In this document: positions 1 to 9,642 of the stretch, one piece after another | How the letters are laid out: each line of letters begins with the position of its first letter | Position numbering within the stretch: the first letter of the stretch is position 1 | NCBI GenBank assembly: GCA_021234155.1 | Contig: JAJEKV010000020.1 | Location: 18,717,018-18,781,017, forward strand | Direction of reading: 5' to 3' | DNA length: 64,000 nt | From: Isoetes taiwanensis | Lineage: Eukaryota; Streptophyta; Lycopodiopsida; Isoetales; Isoetaceae | Notes under the pieces: generated by a model | What the model saw: only the letters and a program-made list of their open reading frames with translations | What the model was told of the DNA's origin: nothing | Databases searched by the model: none | Made by a program: the position numbers and the translations under genes

Positions 1-21
1 GAGAAGACAGTAGTCATCAAG

Positions 22-1134
22 TTGAATGATGGGTGTGGAGTTGTGGTTGACCTTGGCCTTGTCATCGTCTCCCACGAGTGCACTTATGTGGATGTACGAA
101 ACGAAATAAGACGGGACGGGTTGCTAGAGGATGAAAAAGAATTTGTATTTCTTGGAGATAGGGAAGTGGCCTTCACACCAAGGCAGGAGCTAAGGTTTAA
201 GGTTTCTCTTGACGCGAGATTACTATCAAGGTGGTTGGGGAGCATGCACATAAAAGGCAAAGGACTGCAGTTGAAAGCATTGCATCTCTAAATCACCAAT
301 TTGTGATGATAGACGAAACTGTCATAGCCCAGGATCAGACCAATGAAGAGGTAAACGATGATGAACTCCATCTAGTTGAAAATGCTTCCTTTTTAGATGA
401 TGTGCCAGATCTGAATTCAGCAAAGGGCAAGCTGCTATCCAAGTTAGCAACTAAATTTGATGTTGCCGGATGGCAACATCGCGGAAGAAGTTGAGCGGGA
501 AGTTGAAGCAAAGAAATCGAAAAGGACGGGTTTGAATTGTGCTCTTATGATGTCCATGGTAAAGCAGTATTTTCTATTTGGTGTATTGAATATGAAAAGA
601 AATATGGGAAAGGTGGAGATGATACCATGTGTAACTTTGAACGCAGCCATCTAAATTCCAAGGGCCATGCTGAGAATTATGAGCGTAACCTCAAGCGTGA
701 GGAAAAGGGTCCACGGGGTCTGCAGATTGAGGAAAAGAAGGATCAGCCTTGTAATGAAGAGGAAGAGTTGCATGTATCCAAAGAGAACCAAGCTCTAGTT
801 GAAAGTACATTTTCTGCTGCCATTGCAAAGTTTCAAGAGGAAACTAGAGTATTCGATGTTGTGTTTAAGCTTTACGAGAATACCATTGACGGATTTGTAA
901 GTGTTGAAGACATTCGTATCATTTGTGTCATGTGTGAAAGGCTCCTTGAGCTGTTTCCCAAATCTGGAAGTCTCGTTGGCCATATGAAAGACCATATTCT
1001 CTCAAAGAGGCACGTGCATGCCGTCATGAATATTGAGAAGGATTCAGATGAGCAAAGAACAAGAGGTGGGCGGCCCAAGAAATCTGCTGAACCAGACCCG
1101 AATCAAGGGAATTTGCTTAAGTTTTTTGCAAAGG
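22..1134 (+). pseudogene. N-terminal part of the P-like transposase (frames broken)
   Basis: The reading passes through three frames: 22-230, 231-490 and then 537-1134, so at least two indels lie before 540. The last block has a Cys/His-rich segment (CIEYEKKYG...CNFERSHLNSKGH) that could be a zinc finger, and later RTRGGRPKKS, a basic AT-hook-like motif. A plausible donor follows at 1134/1135 (AAAGG|GTGCGC), with the acceptor at 1261 after a pyrimidine-rich intron. The frame is kept across this junction, which supports the exon model. Start codon unknown. Not recognised as a named protein; it is placed with the transposon because the downstream frames continue it. Confidence 0.4.
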
Positions 1135-1261
1135 GTGCGCTACATTTTATTTGCTACAAGTGTTCATATTCTACCTTGTTTTTCTTACTGATTTTTACTT
1201 TGCTCCTTTACCTCCTCTACCTTGTTTTTCTCACTGGTTTTTACTTTGCCTTGTTTTGCAG

Positions 1262-3171
1262 CGACCCCTCCATCTATGAGCAGCCAAGCATCATCAAGTA
1301 ATAGTTCACGTGAGTATACAAAACTGCCTTGTAACATTTATTGTAAGTTTGTAGATTATTTAGACTTCGTTGTCTTTCCCCAACAGAAACATCTTTGGCT
1401 TCACTATGTTGGGGCTTTTGGCAAAACAAATATAAGTATGGTGGGAAGTATGGAGATAAAGCCAAGGATTTAAGACCATTTCTGCATGAGCTGAAAATGG
1501 GAACAAAATGATATTGTGAACCTACATTGCAGCATACATTAGTGGTTGGGCAGAATGTAATCCATGTTAGTGGCACGTTTAGGCATACGAAGTGCAAGAG
1601 GATTAGCCTTAGTGGTGAACCCTTTGTTAATTATCAATGTTCACTTTGTGCTGTTATTCCGAAGGAAAAAGATTTTTACATGAGAGTGCATAGGCAAACT
1701 GATGATAAGGTAGCAAGGGGACTTAGAACTACTAAATTACGTATTAGATCAGATTATCTGAATAGCATATAGGTTAAAAAAATGGTTAGGTCTGCTGGGT
1801 CTGAGATAAGGAAGTTGAAAGCAGAGTTAATGTTTTCCCGAATGAGAGTTGTGGCATTGTCAATGAAGGAAAGGTCACTTACAGGAAGTTTGGAGGAGTC
1901 CATGAACAGAAAGGATGTGAACAGATTTTGCCAAGACATAGTGGAGGCACATCGGCAAGGAAAATTTAGAGGTAGGCCAGCTTTGTGGGATTTTTTGAGG
2001 GACATAGCTCAAAACATAATCAGACCTGGCCATAAAAGAAGATATAGAGAAACCACGAAAGCATTGTTTGAAACAATAAAGATTTGGGGAGGGAGAAGAA
2101 TGCACAATTTTCTTTCTCTAAACTTTGCAGGCCCAAGTATGTCCACCACGATGCGCTCTACACGAGAAAGCTTCTTTTACAAAGTCGGTATCAGGGAAGA
2201 CACATTCAAGCATCTTGCTCAAACCTATTCTCGACACATGCAACGCCAAAGAAAGTTTTGATTTGGGTGGAATTCCAAAGCAATTGTGGCCGAGGATGAG
2301 ACCGTGGTGAAGAGGGCTGTTCGTTGGATTCCTAGAGATGATTGTTTACTTGGCTTTTGTGGAAAGAAGGAAGGACATGTCTGCAATGGCACATTTGAGG
2401 TGATTGTTGGCTCCAATGAAGAGGGCTACAATGTCATTACGAAGGCCTTCGAGGAGAATGTGATTTCTCACTATGCAAGAGTTCTTATTGTAAACCCCTT
2501 GCACAAGAAGCTGCCCAAGCTTGTCCTTGCTATTATTCTTACGTGTAATAGATTCGATCACCTTGAAGTAAGACGTCAGTGGAACCGAATCCAGGAGTTG
2601 TGGAATGCACACTTGAGAATGGTTGTTGGCCCTCTAATCGGCCACAGCTCGGATGGAGATTCAAGACAAAGAGCATGCATGTTTGAGGACTACACATCAA
2701 AGGGCTCTAAGGACTCTACATTTGAAGTGCCATGGATTGGTTGGCCTTTAAGTGCCTCAATTAATGATGATGTTTATGGGGTGCATGATCAAGATTTCGT
2801 GCACAATGGCAAGAAGCTTGTTAATCCGTTGGACAGTGCATCTAGAAGATTGTACTTAGGGAACGAGCTAGTCACTCTTAATGACATACACCATGTCTTT
2901 GAGTTATGCCAAGGGAGGCATGGGCTGGAACTTAGAGATGTGAAGCGGCAGGATAGGCAAAACTGGAGGGCTGCCCAATGCCTTGCCTCTAAAAAGGTTC
3001 AAGGGTGCTTGGACGACCTCAGAAATGGTACTGCAGGCCCACCAGCTCGGAATTTGGGGACAAAAGTTTATTTGGAAATTGTGGCGACCTATATTGACAT
3101 CTTCTTGTCACCTACTATGGACCTGAGAGCAAGGGTTAAGGCTGCTGCAACAGTTTCCTTTTTTTTTTTAG
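1262..3171 (+). pseudogene. Central transposase region, one frame with three in-frame stops
   Basis: Exon 1262-1309 (PPSMSSQASSSNSS) joins in frame to 1387 across a GTGAGT...CAACAG intron. From 1387 to 3171 a single frame stays open except for TGA at 1509, TAG at 1770 and TGA at 2259. Features along it are CWGFWQNKYKYGGKYG (about 1410-1455), a Lys/Arg-rich helix at 1782-1870, AEDETVVKRAV at 2286 and a conserved-looking block NPLDSASRRLYLGNELVTLN at about 2820-2880. Having only three stops, two of them TGA, over 1.9 kb means the copy is not ancient. It then runs into 11 T's at 3159-3169, where the frame is lost by one base. The domain pattern is transposase-like; the catalytic triad was not mapped with confidence. 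Confidence 0.45.
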
Positions 3172-3262
3172 GTGTGCAAGAATAGCTTTTGCTTCTTTTA
3201 GTTTGGATTGTTAACTGAAATTCTGGGAATTTGCTAATGATTCAAGTTCTTGTTCATAACAG

Positions 3263-4249
3263 ACTTTGGAGGCTATGGTTGAAGGACCAAAGCACGTATT
3301 CGTTGAGTAGAAACTTCATTAGTCGGGAAACCTTCATAGATGTGCAATTGTCATGTCATTTTGTTGTGCTACTCATTAAGTATTTCAGGGATAAATTTGG
3401 GCATTTAGAGTTGCCCTTACAGTGCACAGGATCGGACGTGTGCGAAAACTTCTTTCTTCTCTAAAGTGGGTGGCATGGTGCGTAATGAAAGGTCGTATGA
3501 TGGGGCAGACTTGTTGGAGAGTGCCTCTGCTTTGAATCATATCTCTGAATTTCAGGCTGCCACGACCCTCTTATTTCCGGCAGCTCATGTCAAGCAAGAG
3601 CACTACTGATGGTAAAGTGCTGAACTGTGACCTTGCAGATTATAGTGGCGTGGATACAGACGAGAAGATTGTTGCTGCTTTAAAGGAAGGGCTTACTGCT
3701 GCACAAGAATTGTGCGAGAGTGTCGGTATTACATGCACGGGCACTGATCCATGGTTTAATGAACCATGGAAATTTGAGGATTGCTTTAAAAGTAATTTCT
3801 CACTAGACTTGAGTTCTAACATTGTAGGAGATGAGACCGATGTTGTGGAAGAGAGCACGAAGCCTCAAGGTGAAGAAGTAGTAAGTGAGGCTGATGTGGC
3901 CAGCTCTGAATTACGTCATGTATTTGATGAAATGTTGGATGAATGTGAAAGGAAAAAACCCTCTCATGTATCTTGGCATGTTGAGATGGAAGGGAAAAGA
4001 ATCTTTAAGTCAACCATTGTGAGTCATTTGAATGGAAACCCGTGGCTTTCAAAGGATAGGTTGACGAGAGTTAGGACTTTGGTATATTCCATTGAAGAAA
4101 ATAATGTTAATGCACTGACTCTACTAGGCATTGGAACAGACTGTGCGGTCTACTTTGAAGAACCTGTGGAAGAAATGGTGGTACCACAGACTAGACATGC
4201 TACAGCCAAAAAGAAGCAGAAATCTGTGTCAATTCAAAAGGTTTGGTAG
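3263..4249 (+). pseudogene. C-terminal transposase region
   Basis: After a GT-AG intron (3172-3262) the protein resumes as RLWRLWLKDQ, then FISRETFIDVQLSCHFVVLLIKYF and GSDVCENFF. At 3455 a short insertion shifts the frame. The continuation KVGGMVRNERSYDGADLL to 3595 is in another frame, and 3587-4249 (220 residues) reads DLADYSGVDTDEKIVAALKEGL and on to an acidic, Lys-ending tail. The order (hydrophobic helix, S-D-x-C-E-N-F-F, gly-rich turn, helix) matches the end of P/THAP9-type transposases in general form. Residues after 3800 have no family I recognise. Confidence 0.4.
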
Positions 4250-4286
4250 CTTGGAAGGGTATTGAGCATGAGGAGGAAGTCTGGCA

Positions 4287-4586
4287 GTGCGTGAAGTTCA
4301 GCTAAATCTAGCATATTACAGAAAACACGTTGGCAAGGATGCCAAGTCCATATGGTTTACATACGATCTGACCGATAACAGACTCATAGACCTTGAGTCT
4401 ATCATATCCCTTGCATGTTTAAAATATGACCCTGCCAAAAACATTTACCATCTGCATGATAATGATAGGGTACAGCTGAATAAGTTTGTACGTGAGCAAA
4501 ATAATGGTAGGATAGCCATGTCATTAGGGCCACTAAATGGTTATAGTCTGCTACTAACTATCTATTATTTTTTTTTTGTTTTGTAG
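4287..4586 (+). pseudogene. Trailing exon of the same element, unknown domain
   Basis: A 99-residue frame reads VQLNLAYYRKHVGKDAKS, IWFTYDLTDNRLIDLESII and HDNDRVQLNKFVREQNNG. It looks like folded protein, not a chance ORF. A T-run with TTGTAG at 4568-4586 could be a splice acceptor. It follows the transposase C-terminus on the same strand, so it is probably another part of the transposon's coding capacity. I do not recognise the domain. Confidence 0.3.
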
Positions 4587-4589
4587 GGG

Positions 4590-5670
4590 ACAAGGGAAAG
4601 CAAAAGCTTTAGGGAATGCAGCAGGCTGAGGCAGATATTTGTTGCCACTGTAGTGTATTATCAAACAACATGCAGCTGTTTAATTATGGAAGCAGATACT
4701 CCTTATGGCAGCATGGTAAGACTACATTTTGCCATTTATATTTTAGCCTTAAGAGAGGAAGTATCAGCCTTCAAAAAAACCAAGAACTCGGCTTGGTTTA
4801 CTTTATGAGATAGCAGCTACATGATGAACTGAAGGTTTGAAAGGAGAAGACAATGGGAAAGATCACAAGAATAATTTTATGTCCTATCTGGCAGCAACTT
4901 AGTTTTAAGATAATATTACGGTTTGAAGTTGCATAACTCGGATGCCTAAAATTCTATGCCTGATTTTGATACATAAAAGCTGGCCTGGGAATGCAATAAC
5001 AATCTGTTTGCTTAAACATTATGTTCAAAACACTTAAGGGTTTTACTTGTGATTGTGATCCTACTTAAGGGTTTTACTTGTGATTGTTTAAGGCATAAAA
5101 AATGGTTACTCATATGCTTTATAAAGTTTATGGTCTTGCTGAAAAATGGCTGCCTGCACTTGTATCTTTCCTTCTGAAAACCAAATAGAGGTATGCAATT
5201 ATTTTTAGCAAAGCATGAACATTATTACATGGACATTTTAACATCTTAACACTGATTTAAGCATGAACATTTAAGGGTTATAAACATTTAAACACAGCTC
5301 GTAAGGCACTGTATGGATCTGATGTATCAAATGAATAACCCTAAACCCTACCTACAGATCTTTAATTTCCTGTCAAGTAATAGAAAAAAGAGATTTCATA
5401 TGATAACTGCACGATTTTTCCTACAGACTATACTTCTAAACAATACTTCCAAACTACCTAACCTAAATATATGTTGCAGTACGAAATCAACAGACAAAAT
5501 TTCAGAAACCATATCATATCATATTATGTATTCACATGGGATTCACATAAAAAGGAACCGTCACAAGCTGCCCAAGCCAGTTTACATATAGGCCAGTTTA
5601 CATATCATTCACAAAAAAAAACATCTCGGCCAAAAGTTTACATCAGACTTGTTCACAACATAAGTTAAGG
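4590..5670. other. Intergenic, AT-rich
   Basis: No gene seen. It holds a short direct repeat of CTTAAGGGTTTTACTTGTGA (about 5035 and 5066) and short AT-rich ORFs without protein character. Confidence 0.6.
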
Positions 5671-5739
5671 ACCCCGGGGGATTTCATATACATAGCCGTG
5701 AAAGCAAAAACCTAGGATACTAAGAAGGGGAACAAGCCA

Positions 5740-6048
5740 CTAGACGTGTCCAGGAGGAGGCATCTTCAGCTCCACGAACAGTTCATTGTCTTCAGCAAAA
5801 ATTTTCATCTCCAACAGTCGCTCTTCATTGACATGCACCCGATCAACCCACTGCAAAACCTTTTCAGAAAGGTAAGCTCCTATTTCTCGCAAGCGAGACA
5901 CCTCTGCACAGGAAAATCGAGCCACAATTTTCATTGTGGTGCCAGAACCGCCAGAATGCTCGGAAGGGTCGGAGTCGGAACCGAATCCAGATCCGGATCC
6001 GACAGATTCATCCAGGCGGCGTTTGGCAGTGGTCTTGGTCCGGGCCAT
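5740..6048 (-). CDS. Small unknown protein, 102 aa
   Basis: ATG at 6048, stop at 5740. The N-terminus is basic and histone-tail-like (MARTKTTAKRRLDE). It is followed by a Gly/Ser/Asp-rich linker and a C-terminal half with a plausible folded helix pattern (IVARFSCAEVSRLREIGAYL, then VHVNEERLLEMKIFAEDNEL). A TATA box lies 78 bp upstream, so the unit has a believable promoter. No family recognised, and no homologue elsewhere in the window. It lies between two sequences that look like transposon ends, so it may be a transposon-borne gene. Could also be a chance ORF, but TATA spacing and composition argue for a gene. Confidence 0.45.
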   Translation of the reverse strand: MARTKTTAKRRLDESVGSGSGFGSDSDPSEHSGGSGTTMKIVARFSCAEVSRLREIGAYLSEKVLQWVDRVHVNEERLLEMKIFAEDNELFVELKMPPPGHV

Positions 6049-6125
6049 TCCGACAGATTGAAAGAAGTAGAAGGCGAAGGAGATGGAGGTCGAAGGAGAT
6101 GGAAGTCGAAGGAGATGGAGGTCGG

Positions 6126-6133
6126 ATTATATA
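6126..6133 (-). promoter_or_regulatory. TATA box of the 102-aa ORF
   Basis: TATATAAT on the minus strand, 78 bp upstream of the ATG at 6048. The stretch between is pyrimidine-rich (repeats of CTCCATCTCCTTCGA), typical of a plant 5' leader. Confidence 0.5.
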
Positions 6134-6235
6134 GTTGCATGCCGAGACATAATGCCCGCCAAAACCTTAATGATAAACCTTAATGAAAAATCTTATTGCC
6201 ATAATGTAAAATCTGAAAAGGCGTGCCACCCAATA

Positions 6236-6465
6236 ATAAACCCTATTACCCTATTAACCCTATTAGCCTAACCCTATTAACACAATAATACAATCTATTA
6301 ACCCTATTAACCCAATAACTATTAACTATTAACACTATTAGCCTAACTATTAACACTATTAGCCTAACGATTAGCCTAACCCTATTAACACAATAATAGA
6401 ATCTATTAACCCTATTAACCCTATTAATTATTAACCCAATAAAAAAATCTATTAACCCTGTTGGT
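6236..6465. repeat. Degenerate TAACCCTAT minisatellite
   Basis: About 230 bp of short units around TAACCCTAT and ATTAACACTATTAGCC. It resembles interstitial telomere-like sequence but the unit is not the plant telomere TTTAGGG. No coding role; the open frames here are a by-product of the repeat. Confidence 0.75.
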
Positions 6466-6879
6466 TGGTGTTCCCTGCTTTTCTTTTTTTCAGTGACCAC
6501 CCGGGTGACCACCATTGAACTAAGAGGGACCATTGAACCATTGAACCCTAAACCTTCATGGAGCTCTACAGTCCTCTAGTCCTATGCAAAAATAGGAGGC
6601 TGAATATAAATATAAGGTAGAGGGTAGGCTACATTAGTGATATCCTGACGTAAAAATAAGGTTAAGGGTAGGGTCAATGGGGATTGGAGTAGGCGTAAAA
6701 GTATGGAATCAGGTATTATTTTTCACAAACACTAGACTGTATGCATAGGGGTTTCTATGGGGGGAGAGCCGTATACGGAGGGGTTTCTCCCGACCCCTGG
6801 AACGCACATGCCATATCCCCTTTACATAGAGGTGAACCCCCCGGGCCATCAAACCAATAGGTTTAGCCTATTAAATTAC

Positions 6880-7883
6880 CCTCAGTAGCCAAGCAGATCC
6901 CGAGATTGACCCTAACTAAAGAACCTAACTCTATGATATAGATTAGTTCTTATTTCTTTATGATGATGTGATGGAAGGATGTATTCTGTGAACTCATTAT
7001 ATGGGGAAGGAAGGTAGAGACTTAAAGCTTAGTAGTTGATGCTCCTAGCTAGTCCCTCTTAGTGCATTACTAGATTTCGGCCTGTGCACAAAAACCACAC
7101 CTGGTTGTGGGTGAAGGGGCCAGACTGGCTCAGAAGGAGGTTCGTGTTCTGACTCATGATCGATCCCTCTGGTGTGTAAGGCCTACCGGGGATCCCAGCA
7201 GACTAGGTCTAATGGCTTGCCACTGAGTGTGGGTAAGGCATGGGCTCGACACCCGTGGAGTGGAGTTCACTTTCAAGTGGGTTAAGTCGAATAAGGGCAG
7301 TGGCCCTCTAGTCACCTTGAGTCAGCATGGAGACCTCTGGTGGGAGTGATCCCTACCTGCCCCATCGGAATTGGGGAGATGCAACCCAGGAATAGCCCCC
7401 TTGGCTATGCATCCGGCGGGCTACAGTCAGGTCCCAACACTCTTCAACCTACTCTGCAAAGTGTGCACATGAGGGGCGGATGGAGTGGACAACCCAATGC
7501 CATGTTCTTATGCAAGCCAAATCCGTTGTCATGATTCTGTCTGCAATGAACTCTGAAGACCCAAGCTTGTCAGTCAACCCCTGGAGTCTGAGCCTTGGGT
7601 AGGAATTCCCCTTGCATTGTGCTGATCTTTGTCTGTGCAGATGTTGATATGCCACCCTTCGAGGTGGGTATATGATTATGTTACTGACATGTATATTTAC
7701 GCTTCCGCAGCTAGGTAGGCCCTGAGGGAGACGGGGTAAAATGACCCCTTCACTCTTCCCACTGGGGACCCAGCACGGTCACAGTGATATGTGGAGGGCC
7801 CTGTATCAGTATGGAGCTGGTATAGGGGATGAACTCCTGTTTGTACACGGTGCGGGCATCGTATATGAGTAGGGGACGTCACA
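6880..7883 (-). mobile_element. Old LTR fragment, minus orientation
   Basis: Read on the minus strand it begins TGTGACGTCCCC at 7883 and continues with ATATACG, as in the solo LTR at 9643. Blocks match that LTR in inverted order, for example CTGCAAAG..GGGGCGGATGGAGTGG at 7456-7494 against 10045-10086, and CTAACTAAAGAACC near 6910 against 10690-10730. Many indels separate them. The distal end is cut off near 6850-6880 next to the CCCGGG element end. No TSD found. Confidence 0.6.
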
Positions 7884-8280
7884 TTTCCTATGATTATCAG
7901 AAATTTTCCATTGATACACTAAAGAAAATATGCCAGAAAATTTCCCGTGGTACACTAATCGAACAGGAAAATATGCAATTTCAACCGGTTGGTTTATAGT
8001 ATTCCCTGGGCTTTGGAGAGACAATTGGAGAGTCAAAATTTTGGAGAGTAAAATTTTGAAGAGACATAAAAATTTGGATTCATTCAAAAATTTGGATTCA
8101 TTTACATGTTAGGAGCCCGGAGGCTTGTAATCAGATGCCCGAAGGCTTTTCACAATATTTTTTTATATAAAAAGGCCCGGAGGCATGACCACAACTTCTT
8201 TAACCAAAAAAAGAAAAAGATGGCTCGAGAACTGCATCACTTCTCTTCTTCAATGTTTGCAAAAAAGAAGAGTGTTAGAA

Positions 8281-8643
8281 TTACACTACAAAAGTATGAA
8301 AAGGAAAAAAAAAACAGACACGCAAACCCGAGTCCTCTGCAAGCCATGTCAAAAATTCATCAAAGTCGTGTTCTTCCTCTAAATCTTCTTCTTCTTCTTC
8401 CTCCGACTCTTCTTCAGACAGTTCATTCTCTGTTTCTGGATCAAGTCAACCCTGAAGCAGAGCGGTCAGGAATTCCTGTGAATCCTGCTCTGATTCTTCC
8501 ACTTCTTCCTCCTCTTCATCCTCTGAATTGGAATCAGAGGATTGCTGCAAATAAAACATCAATGGGGGGAATTCAACCCGAGGTCTTTTTGAAGAGTCCT
8601 CGGTGTCTTCATGAAGCTCCGTTGCAGAGGCCGAATGCTTCAT
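8281..8643 (-). pseudogene. Small acidic protein, interrupted by in-frame TGA
   Basis: ATG at 8643 with a TATA box 56 bp upstream. The first 65 residues (MKHSASATELHEDTEDSSKR, then a Glu-rich tract and QEFLTALLQG) end at TGA 8446-8448. The same frame then stays open for 54 more codons to TAA at 8281. That extension has the same character: ETENELSEEESEEEE, then DFDEFLTWLAED, which echoes EFLTALL before the stop. The simplest reading is one acidic protein of about 120 residues broken by a nonsense change; alternatively the short form is the product. Function unknown. Acidic low-complexity proteins of this kind are often nuclear, but nothing here proves it. Confidence 0.45.
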
Positions 8644-8698
8644 GGCGGGCAGGAAAAAAAAATTGGAATGAATTGAATTTTTGAGAGTGTGAATTGGA

Positions 8699-8706
8699 TT
8701 TATATA
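8699..8706 (-). promoter_or_regulatory. TATA box of the acidic ORF
   Basis: TATATAAA on the minus strand, 56 bp before the ATG at 8643. Confidence 0.5.
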
Positions 8707-9304
8707 GGCATAATTAGAAATTTATTAGCGTGATTAATTGATTGCCTCAACAGGCCAGGCGTACCATCTTCCCGCCAGGTATAGCATCTAGGGTGTGTAT
8801 GGAGAATAAATTCTCACGGCTACCTTTTGGAAAATCAGAATTAGGATATTTTATATTTCATATTCTGAAGGTTAAGTTTTCGATAATTAAAATTTGGATA
8901 TATTTTAAATGTCATTTCCTTGTTGTTTACGTTCATTACATTATTTGAAGTGTATGACAACCTTTATTAAATTAGTACTATTGCCACAAAATTTCTTGTC
9001 TTAAATAATTTTGTTTATATCCATTGTTATTATTAAATTGAACCTATTTTCAAGGAATTTCTTGCTTTTTAAATAATTTGATTTACCTCTATATATTCCA
9101 TAAATGTACGCACTTTTCTTATATAATTATTTCCTACTCATTGACTAAAAAGGGTGCAATTTGCCTAGGTCAATGGTGCCTCTCCAACTCAAGATGGTGT
9201 CCAAAATATTGATAAGAGCAATTTCAATGAAGAAGCACCTCCTACCAAGAATGTTGAAGAAAAACAATTAGTCCTCTATAGTAGGGTGCAACTTTCCTAG
9301 GCTA

Positions 9305-9642
9305 ATGGAAATCTTGCATGAATGCACTACTCCAAACCCCATAGGTTCTCTCATAGAAGAAGTGCCTGATTGGAAGAGCTTTGTGGATGGTTATGCATTG
9401 GATCTTGAAGGTCATTTCAGGCCTCTGCAGTTCACTTTTTGGGTGAGATATGGGATTCCAATCTTCCAATGGAAGATGAGACCTTCGGAGGAGGAGTGGA
9501 GAGGAGGGGAGGAAATATGCCGTAGAGATGAGAATGTCAAGTCTATGATATCTCCAGGTCAACCAAAAGCTCTAAAACCTACTGAAGAAGTGAAGCAATT
9601 GGATTGACTAAGGAAGAAATCCAGGACTATATAAAGCATTGG
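9305..9642 (+). pseudogene. 5' part of an unknown ORF split by a solo LTR
   Basis: From ATG 9305 about 100 residues read MEILHECTTPNPIGSLIEEV and on to WVRYGIPIFQWKMRPSEEEW, which looks like real protein. Upstream, 9140-9300 continues protein-like in another frame (NGASPTQDGVQNIDKSNF). Near 9600 a second frame takes over (EAIGLTKEEIQDYIKHW) and runs straight into the LTR insertion point at 9642. With the LTR and one TSD copy removed, that frame continues without a break as ETNPDDTNHALVAYWKKVIN. Family not recognised; a domesticated or old transposon gene is possible. Confidence 0.5.

Larger units (their letters stand above)
1..4660 (+). mobile_element. Decayed DNA transposon with P/THAP9-like transposase
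   Basis: A long stretch reads as one multi-exon protein on the plus strand with a few breaks. It runs from a Cys/His-rich N-terminal part, through a Lys/Glu helix, to a C-terminal stretch with GSDVCENFF near 3430-3455, which resembles the D-x-x-E-x-F-F segment at the end of P-element/THAP9 transposases. The segment AEDETVVKRAVRW followed by LLGFCG (2286-2360) also fits the DE-x-x-x-K...GF pattern of that family. The left end lies outside the window and I found no terminal repeats. Assignment to P rather than hAT or another DDE family is an inference from motif order only. Confidence 0.45.
5674..6849. mobile_element. Candidate TIR-bounded element of the CCCGGGGG family
   Basis: The left side begins CCCCGGGGGATTTCATATAC (from 5673) and the right side ends CATAGAGGTGAACCCCCCGG (to 6849). 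Both resemble the ends of two better-defined members at 17741-18332 and 44825-45068 (CCCGGGGG followed by TTCAC or ATTCACATAG). Interior motifs CGTATACGGAGGGGTTT near 6770 are also shared with the 44.8-kb copy. The 8-bp flanks do not match here, so the two ends may belong to different insertions or the TSD may be lost. If real, it carries the ORF at 5740-6048 and the minisatellite. Confidence 0.35.

Noticed and set aside
1-4660. hAT transposon
   Set aside because: No hAT dimerisation motif was seen; the D-x-x-E-x-F-F and DE-x-x-x-K motifs fit P/THAP9 better, though this is not certain.
5746-6183. 145-aa plus ORF
   Set aside because: Shadow of the minus-strand 102-aa ORF and its leader.
6236-6465. 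Interstitial telomere
   Set aside because: The unit is TAACCCTAT with variants, not TTTAGGG or its complement in phase.
8106-8684. 192-aa plus-strand ORF
   Set aside because: It is the antisense of the acidic minus ORF that has its own TATA box; the Ser/Leu/Pro-rich content is the mirror of a Glu-rich frame.
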